A program made the position numbers and the translations under genes. Under the pieces are notes generated by a model, which worked only from the letters and a program-made list of their open reading frames with translations, did no database searches and was not told where the DNA came from. A stretch of 49,525 bases of DNA from JAKQIM01 sp964633225 (GTDB lineage: Bacteria; Chloroflexota; Anaerolineae; Anaerolineales; UBA4823), in NCBI GenBank assembly GCA_964633225.1, contig CAZWFQ010000024.1, positions 1 to 49,525 of the forward strand, read 5' to 3'. Shown piece by piece: positions 30,148-39,045 of the stretch (the first letter of the stretch is position 1; each line of letters begins with the position of its first letter).

Positions 30148-33100
30148 ACCCATCCGAGCCTGTTTCGCCTGAGATTGAACATCTGAACCTGGCGTTGGCT
30201 GCCCTCGATGGCCAACGCCAGGTTTTAGGTGATGCAGTGGTGGATGCAGCACAAGCCCCCATCCGAGAGCGTTTGCGTGTCTTACAGCAAAAACCGATCG
30301 AGCAGCAGCGCAAACAAGTGACGGTGTTGTTTGCAGATGTCTCAGGATTTACTGCCGCAGTTGAAGACCAGGACGCGGAAGATGTGGCCGACGCCGTCAA
30401 CACCCTGTGGGCGTTGGTAGACCACACCATCCTGGCACAAGGCGGGGTGATTGACAAACACATTGGTGATGCCGTCATGGCATTGTGGGGAACGAATTCA
30501 AGCCAAGAAGATGATCCTGAGCGAGCCGTGCTGGCGGCGCTGACTATCCAACAGCAGATCGAAGAGACCGGCCCAAAATGGCTCGCCGGCAAGCGTTTTG
30601 CCATGCGCATTGCTATCCACACCGGCCCAGTCTTCTTGGGGGTGGTGGGAACCACGGGTGAATACACCGCCCTGGGCGATACGGTCAACACCGCCAACCG
30701 GCTGCAGATGGCGGCACCGGTGGGAGGTGTTTTGATCTCGCATGAAACCTTCCAGCTTGTGCGCGGCCTGTTCGAAGTGGTTCAAGTTGAAACAATCGAC
30801 GCACGCGGCAAATCCACCCCCCTGCAAGCCTACCAGGTTCTACGCGCCAAGCCGCGCACCTTCCGTCAGCTTCGCCGCGGCCTGGAAGGCATTGAAACGC
30901 GCATGGTGGGGCGAGATGTAGAGCTGCGCTCCTTGCAAGAGGCATACCGTCGTACCTTTCAAGAAAAACGCTCACAGCTTGTCACCGTGATTGGAGATGC
31001 CGGGATCGGCAAATCGCGCTTACTGTACGAATTCGAGTATTGGCTTGAGCGGCTCCCCGAAAAAATCTGGTATTTCAAAGGCCGGGCCAGCCCGCAAATG
31101 CAGCGCCTGCCCTACGCCTTGCTGCGCGATTTGTTGGTCTTCCGCTTCAAGCTCCAAGAAAACGAAACAGCCGCCGTGGCCTACCAGAAGGTTGAGCAAG
31201 GCCTGGGGGGTGTGTTGGGGATGGATGAGAACGGCTTGATGCGCGCTCATTTCATTGCCCAACTGCTGGGCTTTGATTTTTCTGCCAGTCCGCACCTGCA
31301 AGGTGTGTTGGATGGGAGGCAGCTGCGCGACCGCGCACTGCGCTACCTGGGTGAGTTCTTCCGCGCCCATGCCGAACAAGGCCCAGCCATCATCTTCTTG
31401 GAAGACGTGCACTGGGCCGATGACAGTTCACTGGCGGCCATAGAAGGCCTGGCGCACGCGGTAGACGATCTGCCGGTTTTGATGGTGGCCCTGGCGCGTC
31501 CCAGCCTGTTCGAGCGTCACCCACAGTGGGGCAACAACCTGCCTGCTCAAATCAGCCTGGCGCTGGAGCCGCTCACCAAAGATGACAGCCGCAGCCTGGT
31601 CAATGCCATCCTGCACCGGGCCGGCGAAGTGCCCGCTGTTCTGCAAGAAATGATCGTCGGGCGGGCCGAGGGCAATCCCTTCTACGTGGAAGAGCTGATC
31701 AAGATGTTGATCGAAGATGGCGTGGTGATCAAAAGCCCTGAACGCTGGCAAATTGACCCAGAACGTCTGGTGGCAGTGCGGGTACCTTCGACCCTGTCTG
31801 AGATCCTGCAGGCCCGCCTAGACAGCCTGCCAGAACAGGAGCGGAAGGTGCTCCAGCAGGCATCGGTTGTGGGACGCGTTTTTTGGGATGACACCTTGCG
31901 CTACATGGAAGATGGACGAGAAACCGTCTCAAAAACCGGTCCTGGGCAAGCACCAGACCCGCTTGAGCGCGCCATCGAAGCGCTTGCGCGCCGCGAATTG
32001 ATTTTTGAACGCCGCAGCAGTGCCTTTGCAGGGGCACAGGAATTTATCTTCAAACACGCCATCTTGCACGAGGTAACCTACGAGAGTGTTTTGAAACGTG
32101 AACGCAAGCAGTACCACGCCCGCGTGGCCGAATGGATTGTCCATCACGGCGGCGAACGCACCGATGAATACACCGGCCTGATCGCCGATCACCTGGAGCT
32201 GGCCGGTGAATACAAGCAAGCCGTGATCTACCTGCAAAAAGCCGGCGACCACGCTGCGGCCCAATTTGACAACCTGCAAGCCATCGACTATTTAACTCGC
32301 TCGCTGCACCTGCTGCCTGAAGGGCAGTCTACTCAGGTGCGAATTGGCGCGATGCTGTCGCGCGAGCGCGTGTACGACCTTTTGGGGATGCGCGAACAAC
32401 AGACGGCTGACCTGCAAGCCGTCCAGGCTCTGGTAGATGGGCTGGATGAAAAAACAATCGAAGCAGCCAGGTTGCAAGCAGTATTGGCGCGACGCTGGTC
32501 CAATTATTATGAGGTAACCAGCGATTATACCCGCGCAGCAGCCGCAGCTCAGTTGGCGGTGGAAAAAGCACAACAAGCAGGGGATGCAGCCAGTGAAGCA
32601 GATGGCTACCAACTTTGGGGCCGGGCGCTGTGGCGAAACGCGGCCCTACACGAAGCACTGGAACGCCTGCAACAGGGCCTGGAATTAGCCTCTCAGGCCG
32701 GCCTGCAGCAGACCCAGGCCACCTGCCTGCGCACCATTGGCGCCATCCACTTCCACCAGGGCGATTATTCACAGGTCAGCGAGATCTACCAGCAGGCACT
32801 CAGCCTGTACCGGGCGATTGGCGACCGCCGCGGCGAGGGCAGCGCCCTGAACAACCTGGGCGATATTGCCCGCCAACAGGGCGATTACGAATATGCACGC
32901 CAGTGTTTTGAAGAATCGATCCGCTTCAGCCGCGAGATGGGAGAACGCTGGAGTGAAAATGTGGCCCTGGGCAATATGTCTCTGGTAAGTCTCAGGCTGG
33001 GGGACCTTCAGGCATCCCTGGATTACGCGCAGCGCACTTTACAGCTCGCCCAAGAGATTGACTACCGTTCAACAGAAGGAACGGGGCACGGATTGGTGGG

Positions 33101-33524
33101 CAATGCACTCATGGCTTTGGGGCGGTACGAGGAGGCCAAACAGCATTACCAACAAGCATTGAGCTTGCGGCGTGAAATTGGCGTGACTTTGCAAACGCAC
33201 GAAACCTTGGCCGCCCTGGCGTTCCTGGCGCTAACACAGGGTGACCTGCCCTGTGCCAGCGCATATGTAGAAGAGATCTTGCGCTATTTGCAGACCAACA
33301 GCCTGGACGGCCTGGACGAGCCGTTTCTGGTGTACCTGACCTGCTGCCAGGTTTTACAAGCGGCTGGGGACGAGCGCTTTGCGGCATTATTGGGGCGCTC
33401 TTACCAACTGCTGCAAAACCAGGCTGTGCGCATCAGCGACCCTGAGATGCGCAAGTCGTTCTTATGCAATGTGGTGGCCCATAGTGAGTTGGTTAAGCTC
33501 TGGGAGTCTTCTCAACCATTGTAG
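30144..33524 (+). CDS. Class III nucleotide cyclase - AAA/NTPase - TPR regulator
   Basis: 1126 residues. Domain order: a class III cyclase (about 55-225) with LFADVSGFT (first metal Asp), DKHIGDAVMALWG (specificity Lys and second metal Asp) and GDTVNTANRL (transition-state Asn/Arg). A STAND-type NTPase follows, with Walker A GDAGIGKS (about 284) and Walker B FLEDVHWADD (about 415). TPR repeats (about 690-1090) include several Q.GDY..A...YEQAL-type units such as RQQGDYEYARQCFEESI. Catalytic residues for ATP cyclisation look complete. It is translationally coupled to the HerA-like ATPase. A second homologue lies at 42375-45683. Confidence 0.88.
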   Translation: MNPSEPVSPEIEHLNLALAALDGQRQVLGDAVVDAAQAPIRERLRVLQQKPIEQQRKQVTVLFADVSGFTAAVEDQDAEDVADAVNTLWALVDHTILAQGGVIDKHIGDAVMALWGTNSSQEDDPERAVLAALTIQQQIEETGPKWLAGKRFAMRIAIHTGPVFLGVVGTTGEYTALGDTVNTANRLQMAAPVGGVLISHETFQLVRGLFEVVQVETIDARGKSTPLQAYQVLRAKPRTFRQLRRGLEGIETRMVGRDVELRSLQEAYRRTFQEKRSQLVTVIGDAGIGKSRLLYEFEYWLERLPEKIWYFKGRASPQMQRLPYALLRDLLVFRFKLQENETAAVAYQKVEQGLGGVLGMDENGLMRAHFIAQLLGFDFSASPHLQGVLDGRQLRDRALRYLGEFFRAHAEQGPAIIFLEDVHWADDSSLAAIEGLAHAVDDLPVLMVALARPSLFERHPQWGNNLPAQISLALEPLTKDDSRSLVNAILHRAGEVPAVLQEMIVGRAEGNPFYVEELIKMLIEDGVVIKSPERWQIDPERLVAVRVPSTLSEILQARLDSLPEQERKVLQQASVVGRVFWDDTLRYMEDGRETVSKTGPGQAPDPLERAIEALARRELIFERRSSAFAGAQEFIFKHAILHEVTYESVLKRERKQYHARVAEWIVHHGGERTDEYTGLIADHLELAGEYKQAVIYLQKAGDHAAAQFDNLQAIDYLTRSLHLLPEGQSTQVRIGAMLSRERVYDLLGMREQQTADLQAVQALVDGLDEKTIEAARLQAVLARRWSNYYEVTSDYTRAAAAAQLAVEKAQQAGDAASEADGYQLWGRALWRNAALHEALERLQQGLELASQAGLQQTQATCLRTIGAIHFHQGDYSQVSEIYQQALSLYRAIGDRRGEGSALNNLGDIARQQGDYEYARQCFEESIRFSREMGERWSENVALGNMSLVSLRLGDLQASLDYAQRTLQLAQEIDYRSTEGTGHGLVGNALMALGRYEEAKQHYQQALSLRREIGVTLQTHETLAALAFLALTQGDLPCASAYVEEILRYLQTNSLDGLDEPFLVYLTCCQVLQAAGDERFAALLGRSYQLLQNQAVRISDPEMRKSFLCNVVAHSELVKLWESSQPL

Positions 33525-33530
33525 GTGACA

Positions 33531-33818
33531 TCATTTGCGCCCCCTTTTGGCCTGCCGGGGAGCGCTAAAACCGGGCAGTTCAGGAGCGCCCATCTGGCGC
33601 ATGCGCTCTTCCTCGCTGGCGCGGGTGATGCGCGGCCCCTCGGTCCACACACCGCCATCCAGCTCTTGGGTGGCGATACGGATCGCTTCATCCACGCCGT
33701 TGGCCCAGATGGTCTTGGCATACGGCTCGATGTAAGCCAACGGCACCAGGCCGCTCTTTTGTGCCTTCTTCACCCCCTGCCGGGTGGCGTACAGACCCTC
33801 AATGTGATATTGCTGCAT
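33531..33818 (-). CDS. Small conserved hypothetical protein
   Basis: 95 residues, cytoplasmic. Mixed charge with a basic tail (APRQAKRGRK). The centre (SGLVPLAYIEPYAKTIWANGVDEAIRIATQEL) looks folded and not random. No family recognised. GGAGG lies about 10 nt before the ATG at 33818; the frame extends 22 codons further upstream but without an SD. It is convergent with the cyclase gene and follows the gapped gene on the same strand. Confidence 0.55.
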   Translation of the reverse strand: MQQYHIEGLYATRQGVKKAQKSGLVPLAYIEPYAKTIWANGVDEAIRIATQELDGGVWTEGPRITRASEEERMRQMGAPELPGFSAPRQAKRGRK

Positions 33819-33840
33819 AGGATCTCTTCCTCCCCACAAA

Positions 33841-33990
33841 TCAACCTGTGCTGCTCTTTGGCTCTTCAATTTCACGCGCGGCATTGGTCAAGACCTGGTG
33901 CCCTTGTTCCGCCAGGCGCTCCAACCGGTTCATAGCTGGGCCAGAGCCAGGTCTTTTTTCTACCTGCTCGATGCCGCGCAGCAGCGCTCC
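33841..33990 (-). CDS. C-terminal fragment next to the gap (charged helical tail)
   Basis: About 49 residues: GALLRGIEQVEKRPGSGPAM, then a helical stretch with Glu/Arg/Ala, ending SSTG. It probably belongs to the gene on the other side of the gap, since the frame continues if the gap is taken as 100 bases. Because that length is a placeholder, the join cannot be assumed. Confidence 0.45.
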   Translation of the reverse strand, partial: GALLRGIEQVEKRPGSGPAMNRLERLAEQGHQVLTNAAREIEEPKSSTG

Positions 33991-34090
33991 NNNNNNNNNN
34001 NNNNNNNNNNNNNNNNNNNNNNNNNNNNNNNNNNNNNNNNNNNNNNNNNNNNNNNNNNNNNNNNNNNNNNNNNNNNNNNNNNNNNNNNNN
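33991..34090. other. Scaffold gap of exactly 100 N
   Basis: A placeholder gap interrupts one gene or joins two. Since 100 is not a multiple of three, apparent frame continuity is accidental unless the real size is 100 or differs from it by a multiple of three. Confidence 0.95.
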
Positions 34091-34665
34091 GAAGGATCGT
34101 TAAACCATTCTTCCCAAGAAATCTTCTTTTTGATGATCAGAGAGCCGCTGGCATCAATCTCCACATTTTCCTGGGTGCCCAGCAAAATACTGCCCTCTAC
34201 CAACAGCGGATCCATCATGTGCAGCAGTTGGCCGCCATACTTGCGGCAGTTCTCCTGGAAGCGGTTGCGAGCCACCGTGCCATAACTGCCAATATAAAAC
34301 CCAATCTCAAAACGCTTGTAGTTCATCCATAACGAAAGCTGCACATCTTCCATCTGCCGGTTGCTGCGCGGGTAGAAGGCCCCCCAATAAAAATCCCATG
34401 CCCCAGCCTGCCCAGGGTCTTTTTTGGTAAAGCGCGAAAAGACGCGTTTATCAATGCTCATGATGGCACGGATCGGCTCAGACAGCCGCCCTGCCACCAG
34501 GCGCATTACGCGTTGAAAAGGCTCTTCAATGTGGACTTGGAATTGCTGCTGGTTCTCCAGGTAAAAATCGATCGTCGGCTGATCGTGCAGCCGATCTAAC
34601 AGATCAAAGGCCTGGAGCGTGAAGGGGCAATCAGGGTGAGGGTAAGGAGAATCGTCCGGAAGCAT
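34091..34665 (-). CDS. Hypothetical protein, 3' part lost in gap
   Basis: The first 191 residues are present. Notable segments are FYLENQQQFQVHIEEPFQRVM, KRVFSRFTKKDP, WDFYWGAFYPRSNRQMEDVQL and FEIGFYIGSYG. This order (an FY.EN..(F/Y) helix, an arginine-rich strand, then an aromatic 'GAFYP' strand and 'GFYIG') loosely recalls DUF2461/TIGR02453 proteins. I cannot confirm that by eye, and an N-terminal domain of an McrB-like ATPase is another possibility. No signal or membrane helix. Upstream lies a hairpin and an SD with a broken short ORF on the other strand. Confidence 0.5.
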
Positions 34666-34753
34666 GGCAATTCAGCGATGGAGAATAACTTCGAATTAAT
34701 CCAATAATAAGTATAACCGTTTTTAGCAAATTATGGCATGGCAATAGAATCGT

Positions 34754-34781
34754 GAGAGCCGGGTACGCCCACCCGGCTCTC
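34754..34781. terminator. 11-bp GC-rich hairpin
   Basis: GAGAGCCGGGT (34754-34764) and ACCCGGCTCTC (34771-34781) pair around a 6-nt loop. On the plus strand it is followed by GTTTTC, weakly terminator-like. On the minus strand it lies about 96 bp beyond the stop of the cystathionine-gamma-synthase-type gene with no T run. An SD-ATG follows it on the plus strand. Confidence 0.55.
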
Positions 34782-34801
34782 GTTTTCAAGGAGGAGAAGA
34801 A

Positions 34802-34900
34802 ATGCCCATCGTCTGACACAATAATACCCTAACTGCCGAAAGCGTGCTTGACGCTGGCTTAACGGTTGCCCTACGATTACGCAACGATTTCGTCCTTTAA
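34802..34900 (+). pseudogene. Possible broken small ORF behind a strong Shine-Dalgarno
   Basis: AAGGAGGAG precedes an ATG at 34802 that codes MPIV and then hits TGA at 34814-34816. The same frame is open after the TGA for another 27 codons (HNNTLTAESVLDAGL...) to TAA at 34898-34900, overlapping the end of the convergent gene. This may be a gene decayed to a stub, a leader peptide, or chance. No selenocysteine-insertion hairpin was identified. Confidence 0.25.
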
Positions 34901-36139
34901 ACCCTGTTCCAGGTCAGCTAACAGGTCTTCAATGTTCTCAATCCCCACCGAGAGGCGCACCAACCCATCGGTGATGCCCTGCTTGAGGCGGTCGGAGCGA
35001 GGGACGGGGGCGTGGGTCATGCTGGCGGGGTGCTGAATGAGCGTATCTACGTTACCCAGGCTGACAGCCAGGGTGGCAACACCCACACGTTCCATCAGGC
35101 GCACACCCGCTTGCAGGCCGCCCTTCAATTCAAAAGCCAACATGCTGCCGAAGGCTGGCACGCCGTTAAAATGCATCTGGCGCAGGGCAACCTGGTGGGC
35201 AGGATGACTTTCCAGGCCAGGATAATGCACAGCAGCCACCGCAGGGTGAGCAGACAGCCAGCGGGCCACAGCCAGGGCATTCTGGCAGTGACGCTGCATG
35301 CGCAGCTCAAAAGTCTTCAGCCCCAGGTTAGCCAGCCAGGCATCGAAGGGGCTGGGCGTGCCGCCCAAGACCTTAACAAAGAGGCGCAGATCATCATGGA
35401 TATACGCCGGGTGGCGGCTGATGACTGCCCCTCCGATCAGGGCGCCATGCCCAGAAAGGAATTTGGTGGTGGAATGGAGCACAATATCAACCCCCAAAGA
35501 AAGTGGGCGCTGGCAGTACGGGGTGGCAAAAGTATTATCCACTGCCAGCCAGGCCCCGTGGCGATGAGCAATTTCGGCAACGGTCTGCAAATCCACCACG
35601 GTCATGGTGGGGTTGGCAGGCGTCTCGGCATAGGCCAGGCATGCCCCAGGGTAAGCAGCAAAAGCCGCCTCCCAACCTTGCGGTGAGATGTCGCTGACCC
35701 AGGCCACTTGCAGACCCAGGCGCGGGGCAAGCTCTTGTAAGAAATTAAAAGTATTGCTATATACCGCCTCTTGGGCGATGATTGTATCGCCGGCCTTCAG
35801 GCGCGAGAGCAGCACCGCTGAAACAGCCGCCATGCCCGAAGCAAAAAGCTGCCCGGCAGCCAGCTCTTCGGGCGGCACACCAGGGTTGGCGCGCAGTATG
35901 TCCAACGCTTCAAGCAAGGCTAGCTTGCTTGCCAGGTGTTCCAGGTTGGGGTTTCCCAGGCGGGTGTAGTAATAGCCAGGTTGGGTGCGCCCGACGATGC
36001 CCGCCCCAGTGGCGACATCGGGAAAATTAAAGGTCGAAGTCTGGTAGATGGGCTCGACATGGGCATTGAATGGGTTTGCCGCTTCGCCCAGGTGAGTCAC
36101 CAAAGTGCCCAGGCCGTGTTTTTCAGAATAGCGGTACAT
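34877..36139 (-). CDS. Cys/Met-metabolism PLP-dependent enzyme (cystathionine gamma-synthase / gamma-lyase type)
   Basis: 420 residues. The N-terminal landmark is EPIYQTSTFNFPD, followed by YYYTRLGNPN (a Tyr/Arg that binds the PLP phosphate of the partner subunit) and FASGMAAVSAVL. The PLP-binding Lys lies in VLHSTTKFLSGHGALIGG (about residue 227). SLGNVDTLIQHPASMTHAP and GLVRLSVGIENIEDLLADL are C-terminal hallmarks. The family includes cystathionine gamma-synthase, gamma-lyase, methionine gamma-lyase and O-acetylhomoserine sulfhydrylase, and the exact reaction is not decidable by eye. AAGGA precedes the ATG at 36139. No SAM riboswitch is visible in the short upstream region. Confidence 0.85.
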   Translation of the reverse strand: MYRYSEKHGLGTLVTHLGEAANPFNAHVEPIYQTSTFNFPDVATGAGIVGRTQPGYYYTRLGNPNLEHLASKLALLEALDILRANPGVPPEELAAGQLFASGMAAVSAVLLSRLKAGDTIIAQEAVYSNTFNFLQELAPRLGLQVAWVSDISPQGWEAAFAAYPGACLAYAETPANPTMTVVDLQTVAEIAHRHGAWLAVDNTFATPYCQRPLSLGVDIVLHSTTKFLSGHGALIGGAVISRHPAYIHDDLRLFVKVLGGTPSPFDAWLANLGLKTFELRMQRHCQNALAVARWLSAHPAVAAVHYPGLESHPAHQVALRQMHFNGVPAFGSMLAFELKGGLQAGVRLMERVGVATLAVSLGNVDTLIQHPASMTHAPVPRSDRLKQGITDGLVRLSVGIENIEDLLADLEQGLKDEIVA

Positions 36140-36169
36140 AACTATTTTCCTTATTTTTGCGCCGTAGGG

Positions 36170-36226
36170 CCGCAGAGAATGCCAGGCCCTTGATGCAGCC
36201 CAGGATCATGAGCGCTTCTGCGGTGA
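36170..36226. repeat. Degenerate CCGCAGA/TTCTGCGGTG repeat relic
   Basis: CCGCAGA at 36170-36176 and TTCTGCGGTGAA at 36217-36228 are remnants of the same outer arms seen at 6917 and 13851. They sit in the divergent space between the Cys/Met enzyme and the VanW gene. The centre has no similarity to the other copies. Confidence 0.4.
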
Positions 36227-36252
36227 AGAGATTGTGGAACCGAATAAGAGGA

Positions 36253-36274
36253 TTATACGTCTTTCTGGTACAAT
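36253..36274 (+). promoter_or_regulatory. -10-like boxes before the VanW gene
   Basis: TTATAC (36253-36258) and TACAAT (36269-36274) are both plausible -10 elements. TTGTGG at 36232-36237 is a weak -35 for the first. If TACAAT is used, transcription starts just before the ATG at 36285, so the earlier ATG at 36273 would be excluded. Confidence 0.4.
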
Positions 36275-36284
36275 GAAGAAGCCT

Positions 36285-38174
36285 ATGAATACTCCGATCT
36301 ATACCCAACCCACCCCCACCGGCTATATTTATAACCGGCCGTCTTCGTTTGGGCAGGCCGCGGCAGCACTTGCACTGGGCCTGGCGTTGTTCCTGTTCTT
36401 TGTGCTGCTGGTACCGGTGGTGTACGGCATGAGCTATGCCGGGCGCATCTTCCAGGGCGTTTCTGTCAGCGGCGTTGACGTTTCTGGCCTGACGACGGAA
36501 GAGGCCGCTGAGCATCTGTCGCAGCAAATATCTTACCCACTCACAGGGCACATCGTTTTCCAGGATGGCACGAAAATCTGGGTCGCCACCCCCAACGAGC
36601 TGGGCATGTTCCTGGATGCGCAAACCACTGCCCTGGCAGCCTTCAACGTGGGCCGCGCCGGGGGAGCCTTCGAACGCCTGGGCAATCGGGTGCGCACCTG
36701 GACTTCGGGCGTGGACCTGGCGCCTGTCTTCGTTTTTGACGAGCGCGCCGCCGAGCTCTATTTGAAAGGCATTGCCGCCGAGGTGGATCGTTCCATCATC
36801 GATGCCGCGTTGGGCGTCAGCGGGGTGGAGGTGGTGGTGCGTTCTGGGCAGATTGGGCGCACCATGGATGTGCCCGCCGCCCTAGACGCCCTCAGCGTGC
36901 AGCTCCCCACCATGACGGATGGCATCATTCCCCTGGTAGTGGTTGAGACCGCCCCCATCATCCTGGATGTAACCGCCCAGGCTGACCTGGCGCGCAGTAT
37001 CTTGAGCGCCCCGCTGGTTTTGCAAGTGCCATCTGCCGCCGCATCTGACCCTGGCCCGTGGACCTTTGAGGCAGAGGCCCTGGCAGCCATGCTGGCGATC
37101 GAACGCGTGACTATGAACGGCGTAGAACAGTACCAGGTTGGGATCAGCTCGCAGGCACTGCGCACTTTCCTGGAAGGCATCGCTCCCAGCCTGGTGCAGT
37201 ACCCAAATAATGCGCGTTTCATTTTCAACGATGAGACCCGCCAACTTGATCTGCTGCAAGAAGCTTCCATCGGGCGCTCGTTGGACATCGAAACCACCAT
37301 CACCCTCATCAACCAGAAACTGGCGGAGGGGGTGCATACGCTTGAGCTGGATATGGAATATACCAACCCGGCTGTGACCAACGATGCCACCGCTGAGCAG
37401 CTTGGGGTCAATGAAGCAGTCAGTGTATATACATCGTATTTCTATGGCTCAAGCGCTGAGCGTATCCAGAACATCAGCCTGGCTTCGTCACGCTTCCACG
37501 GCCTGCTGGTTGCCCCGGGCCAGACCTTTTCGATGGCCTCAGCCCTGGGCGATGTCAGCCTGGATACGGGGTACGCCGAAGCGCTGATCATCTACGGCGA
37601 CCGCACCATCCAGGGCGTAGGCGGCGGCGTGTGCCAGGTGAGCACCACCCTCTTCCGCACCGTTTTCTTCGGCGGCTACCAGATTGATCAACGCTATGCG
37701 CATGCCTACCGGGTCAGTTACTATGAAATGAACGCCAATGGCAGCATCAACCCCAACCTGGCCGGGTTAGACGCGACTGTTTTTGCACCGGTGGTGGATT
37801 TCAAATTCACCAATGACACCCCCTACTGGCTGTTGATGGAAACCTATGTTGATGCCAGTGCCCGCACACTGACCTGGAAGTTCTATTCCACCTCCGATGG
37901 CCGATCGGTAGAATGGAACACCACCGGGCCGCAGAATACCGTAGAGCCACCTGAGCCGCTCTATGAAGAAAACGCCGCCCTGTCGAAGGGTGTGATCAAG
38001 CAGGTCGATTGGGAGGCCGAAGGCGCTGACATCACCGTCTCGCGCATTGTCTGGCGCGATGGCGCCCAGATCCACGTGGACACCATCACCACCCATTACC
38101 TGCCCTGGCGGGCGGTGTACCAGTATGGTCCCGGAACTGAAATCCCTACCCCCGAGGCATCAGAAGAGCCTTAA
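36285..38174 (+). CDS. VanW/YoaR-type peptidoglycan-binding membrane protein
   Basis: About 629 residues. One N-terminal membrane anchor (AAAALALGLALFLFFVLLVPVVYG, about 25-48) is followed by an extracellular region. Two PG_binding_4-like domains follow (GVDVSGLTTEEAAEHL; later ERVTMNGVEQYQVGISSQALRTFLEGI). The VanW domain comes next (FHGLLVAPGQTFSMASALGDVS, GVGGGVCQVSTTLFRTVF) and ends near FKFTNDTPYWLLMETYVD. The protein should sit on the outer face of the membrane and bind the wall; VanW's biochemical role is unsettled. The start could be 36273 or 36285. The GH114-like gene overlaps its end. Confidence 0.85.
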   Translation: MNTPIYTQPTPTGYIYNRPSSFGQAAAALALGLALFLFFVLLVPVVYGMSYAGRIFQGVSVSGVDVSGLTTEEAAEHLSQQISYPLTGHIVFQDGTKIWVATPNELGMFLDAQTTALAAFNVGRAGGAFERLGNRVRTWTSGVDLAPVFVFDERAAELYLKGIAAEVDRSIIDAALGVSGVEVVVRSGQIGRTMDVPAALDALSVQLPTMTDGIIPLVVVETAPIILDVTAQADLARSILSAPLVLQVPSAAASDPGPWTFEAEALAAMLAIERVTMNGVEQYQVGISSQALRTFLEGIAPSLVQYPNNARFIFNDETRQLDLLQEASIGRSLDIETTITLINQKLAEGVHTLELDMEYTNPAVTNDATAEQLGVNEAVSVYTSYFYGSSAERIQNISLASSRFHGLLVAPGQTFSMASALGDVSLDTGYAEALIIYGDRTIQGVGGGVCQVSTTLFRTVFFGGYQIDQRYAHAYRVSYYEMNANGSINPNLAGLDATVFAPVVDFKFTNDTPYWLLMETYVDASARTLTWKFYSTSDGRSVEWNTTGPQNTVEPPEPLYEENAALSKGVIKQVDWEAEGADITVSRIVWRDGAQIHVDTITTHYLPWRAVYQYGPGTEIPTPEASEEP

Positions 38175-39045
38175 GCGCTCAAAAATAAACCGGAAGTTGT
38201 ATCGATACACAGCTTTCGGCTTGTTTTTGGTTTGCATCACCACCGCTGTGGCTGCCGCCACCAGCAGTTGTGTTTTCTTGCCAATCGTTGCCAGGCAGGC
38301 AGACATTCCCCCCACCCCGCCCAGCGAAGTTTGGCAGCCCGCACCGGGCACCACCTGGCAGTGGCAGCTCAGCGGCACGATTGATACTTCCTTCGACGTT
38401 CAGATGTACGATATTGACCTGTTCGAAGCCCCGCAGCCCACCATCGATGAGCTACACGCCGCCGGACGGGTCGTCATCTGCTACTTCAGCGCCGGCAGCC
38501 ACGAAGATTGGCGCCCCGATGCAGAAGACTTCCCTGAGGAAGTGCTGGGCAATCCATTGGAAGGCTGGCCCGGCGAGCGTTGGCTGGATATTCGCCGCAT
38601 CGACCTGTTGGGGCCAATTATGCAGGCCCGCCTAGACCTGGCGGTGCAGAAGGGCTGCGAGGGGGTTGAACCCGATAACGTGGAAGGCTATGCCAATAAC
38701 CCAGGCTTCCCACTGGCTGCCGCTGACCAGTTGGCCTACAATACCTGGCTGGCAGAGCAGGCGCATGCTCGCGGCCTCTCCATCGGGCTAAAAAACGACC
38801 TGGCGCAGGTTCCTGACCTGCTGCCATATTATGATTGGGCGCTCAACGAGGAATGCTTCATGTACGAAGAATGTGAGCTGCTGCTGCCATTTGTGGATGC
38901 CGGAAAAGCGGTTTTTGGGGTAGAATACGAACTGGACGCAGCCGATTTTTGTCCTCAGGCAAACGCGATGAACTTCTCATTTTTACAGAAGAACCTCGAG
39001 CTGGATGCCTGGCAAATTGATTGTACTGGGAGACTTACATGGTAA
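38125..39045 (+). CDS. GH114 (endo-alpha-1,4-polygalactosaminidase-like) exported protein
   Basis: About 306 residues. A basic N-region and a hydrophobic segment (YRYTAFGLFLVCITTAVAAA) form a signal or anchor, followed by SSCVFLPIVARQ. The catalytic barrel shows WQWQLSG, VQMYDIDLFEAP, GRVVICYFSAGSHEDWRPD, GCEGVEPDNVEGY and GLKNDLAQVPDLLPYYDWALNEECF, the GH114/spherulin-4 pattern with the D/E-rich PDN site. Activity on galactosaminogalactan-like polymers is family knowledge only. The start is uncertain: ATG 38125 overlaps the VanW gene by 50 bp, and a TTG at 38197 is an alternative. It overlaps the next gene by 7 bp. Confidence 0.75.
   Translation: MVPELKSLPPRHQKSLKRSKINRKLYRYTAFGLFLVCITTAVAAATSSCVFLPIVARQADIPPTPPSEVWQPAPGTTWQWQLSGTIDTSFDVQMYDIDLFEAPQPTIDELHAAGRVVICYFSAGSHEDWRPDAEDFPEEVLGNPLEGWPGERWLDIRRIDLLGPIMQARLDLAVQKGCEGVEPDNVEGYANNPGFPLAAADQLAYNTWLAEQAHARGLSIGLKNDLAQVPDLLPYYDWALNEECFMYEECELLLPFVDAGKAVFGVEYELDAADFCPQANAMNFSFLQKNLELDAWQIDCTGRLTW

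Noticed and set aside
34814..34816. In-frame TGA as a selenocysteine codon
   Set aside because: No adjacent SECIS-like hairpin was found and the reading frame after it has no selenoprotein family pattern.
36170..36228. SAM riboswitch upstream of the Cys/Met enzyme
   Set aside because: The space is short and holds a repeat relic; no S-box or SAM-II-like core was recognisable.
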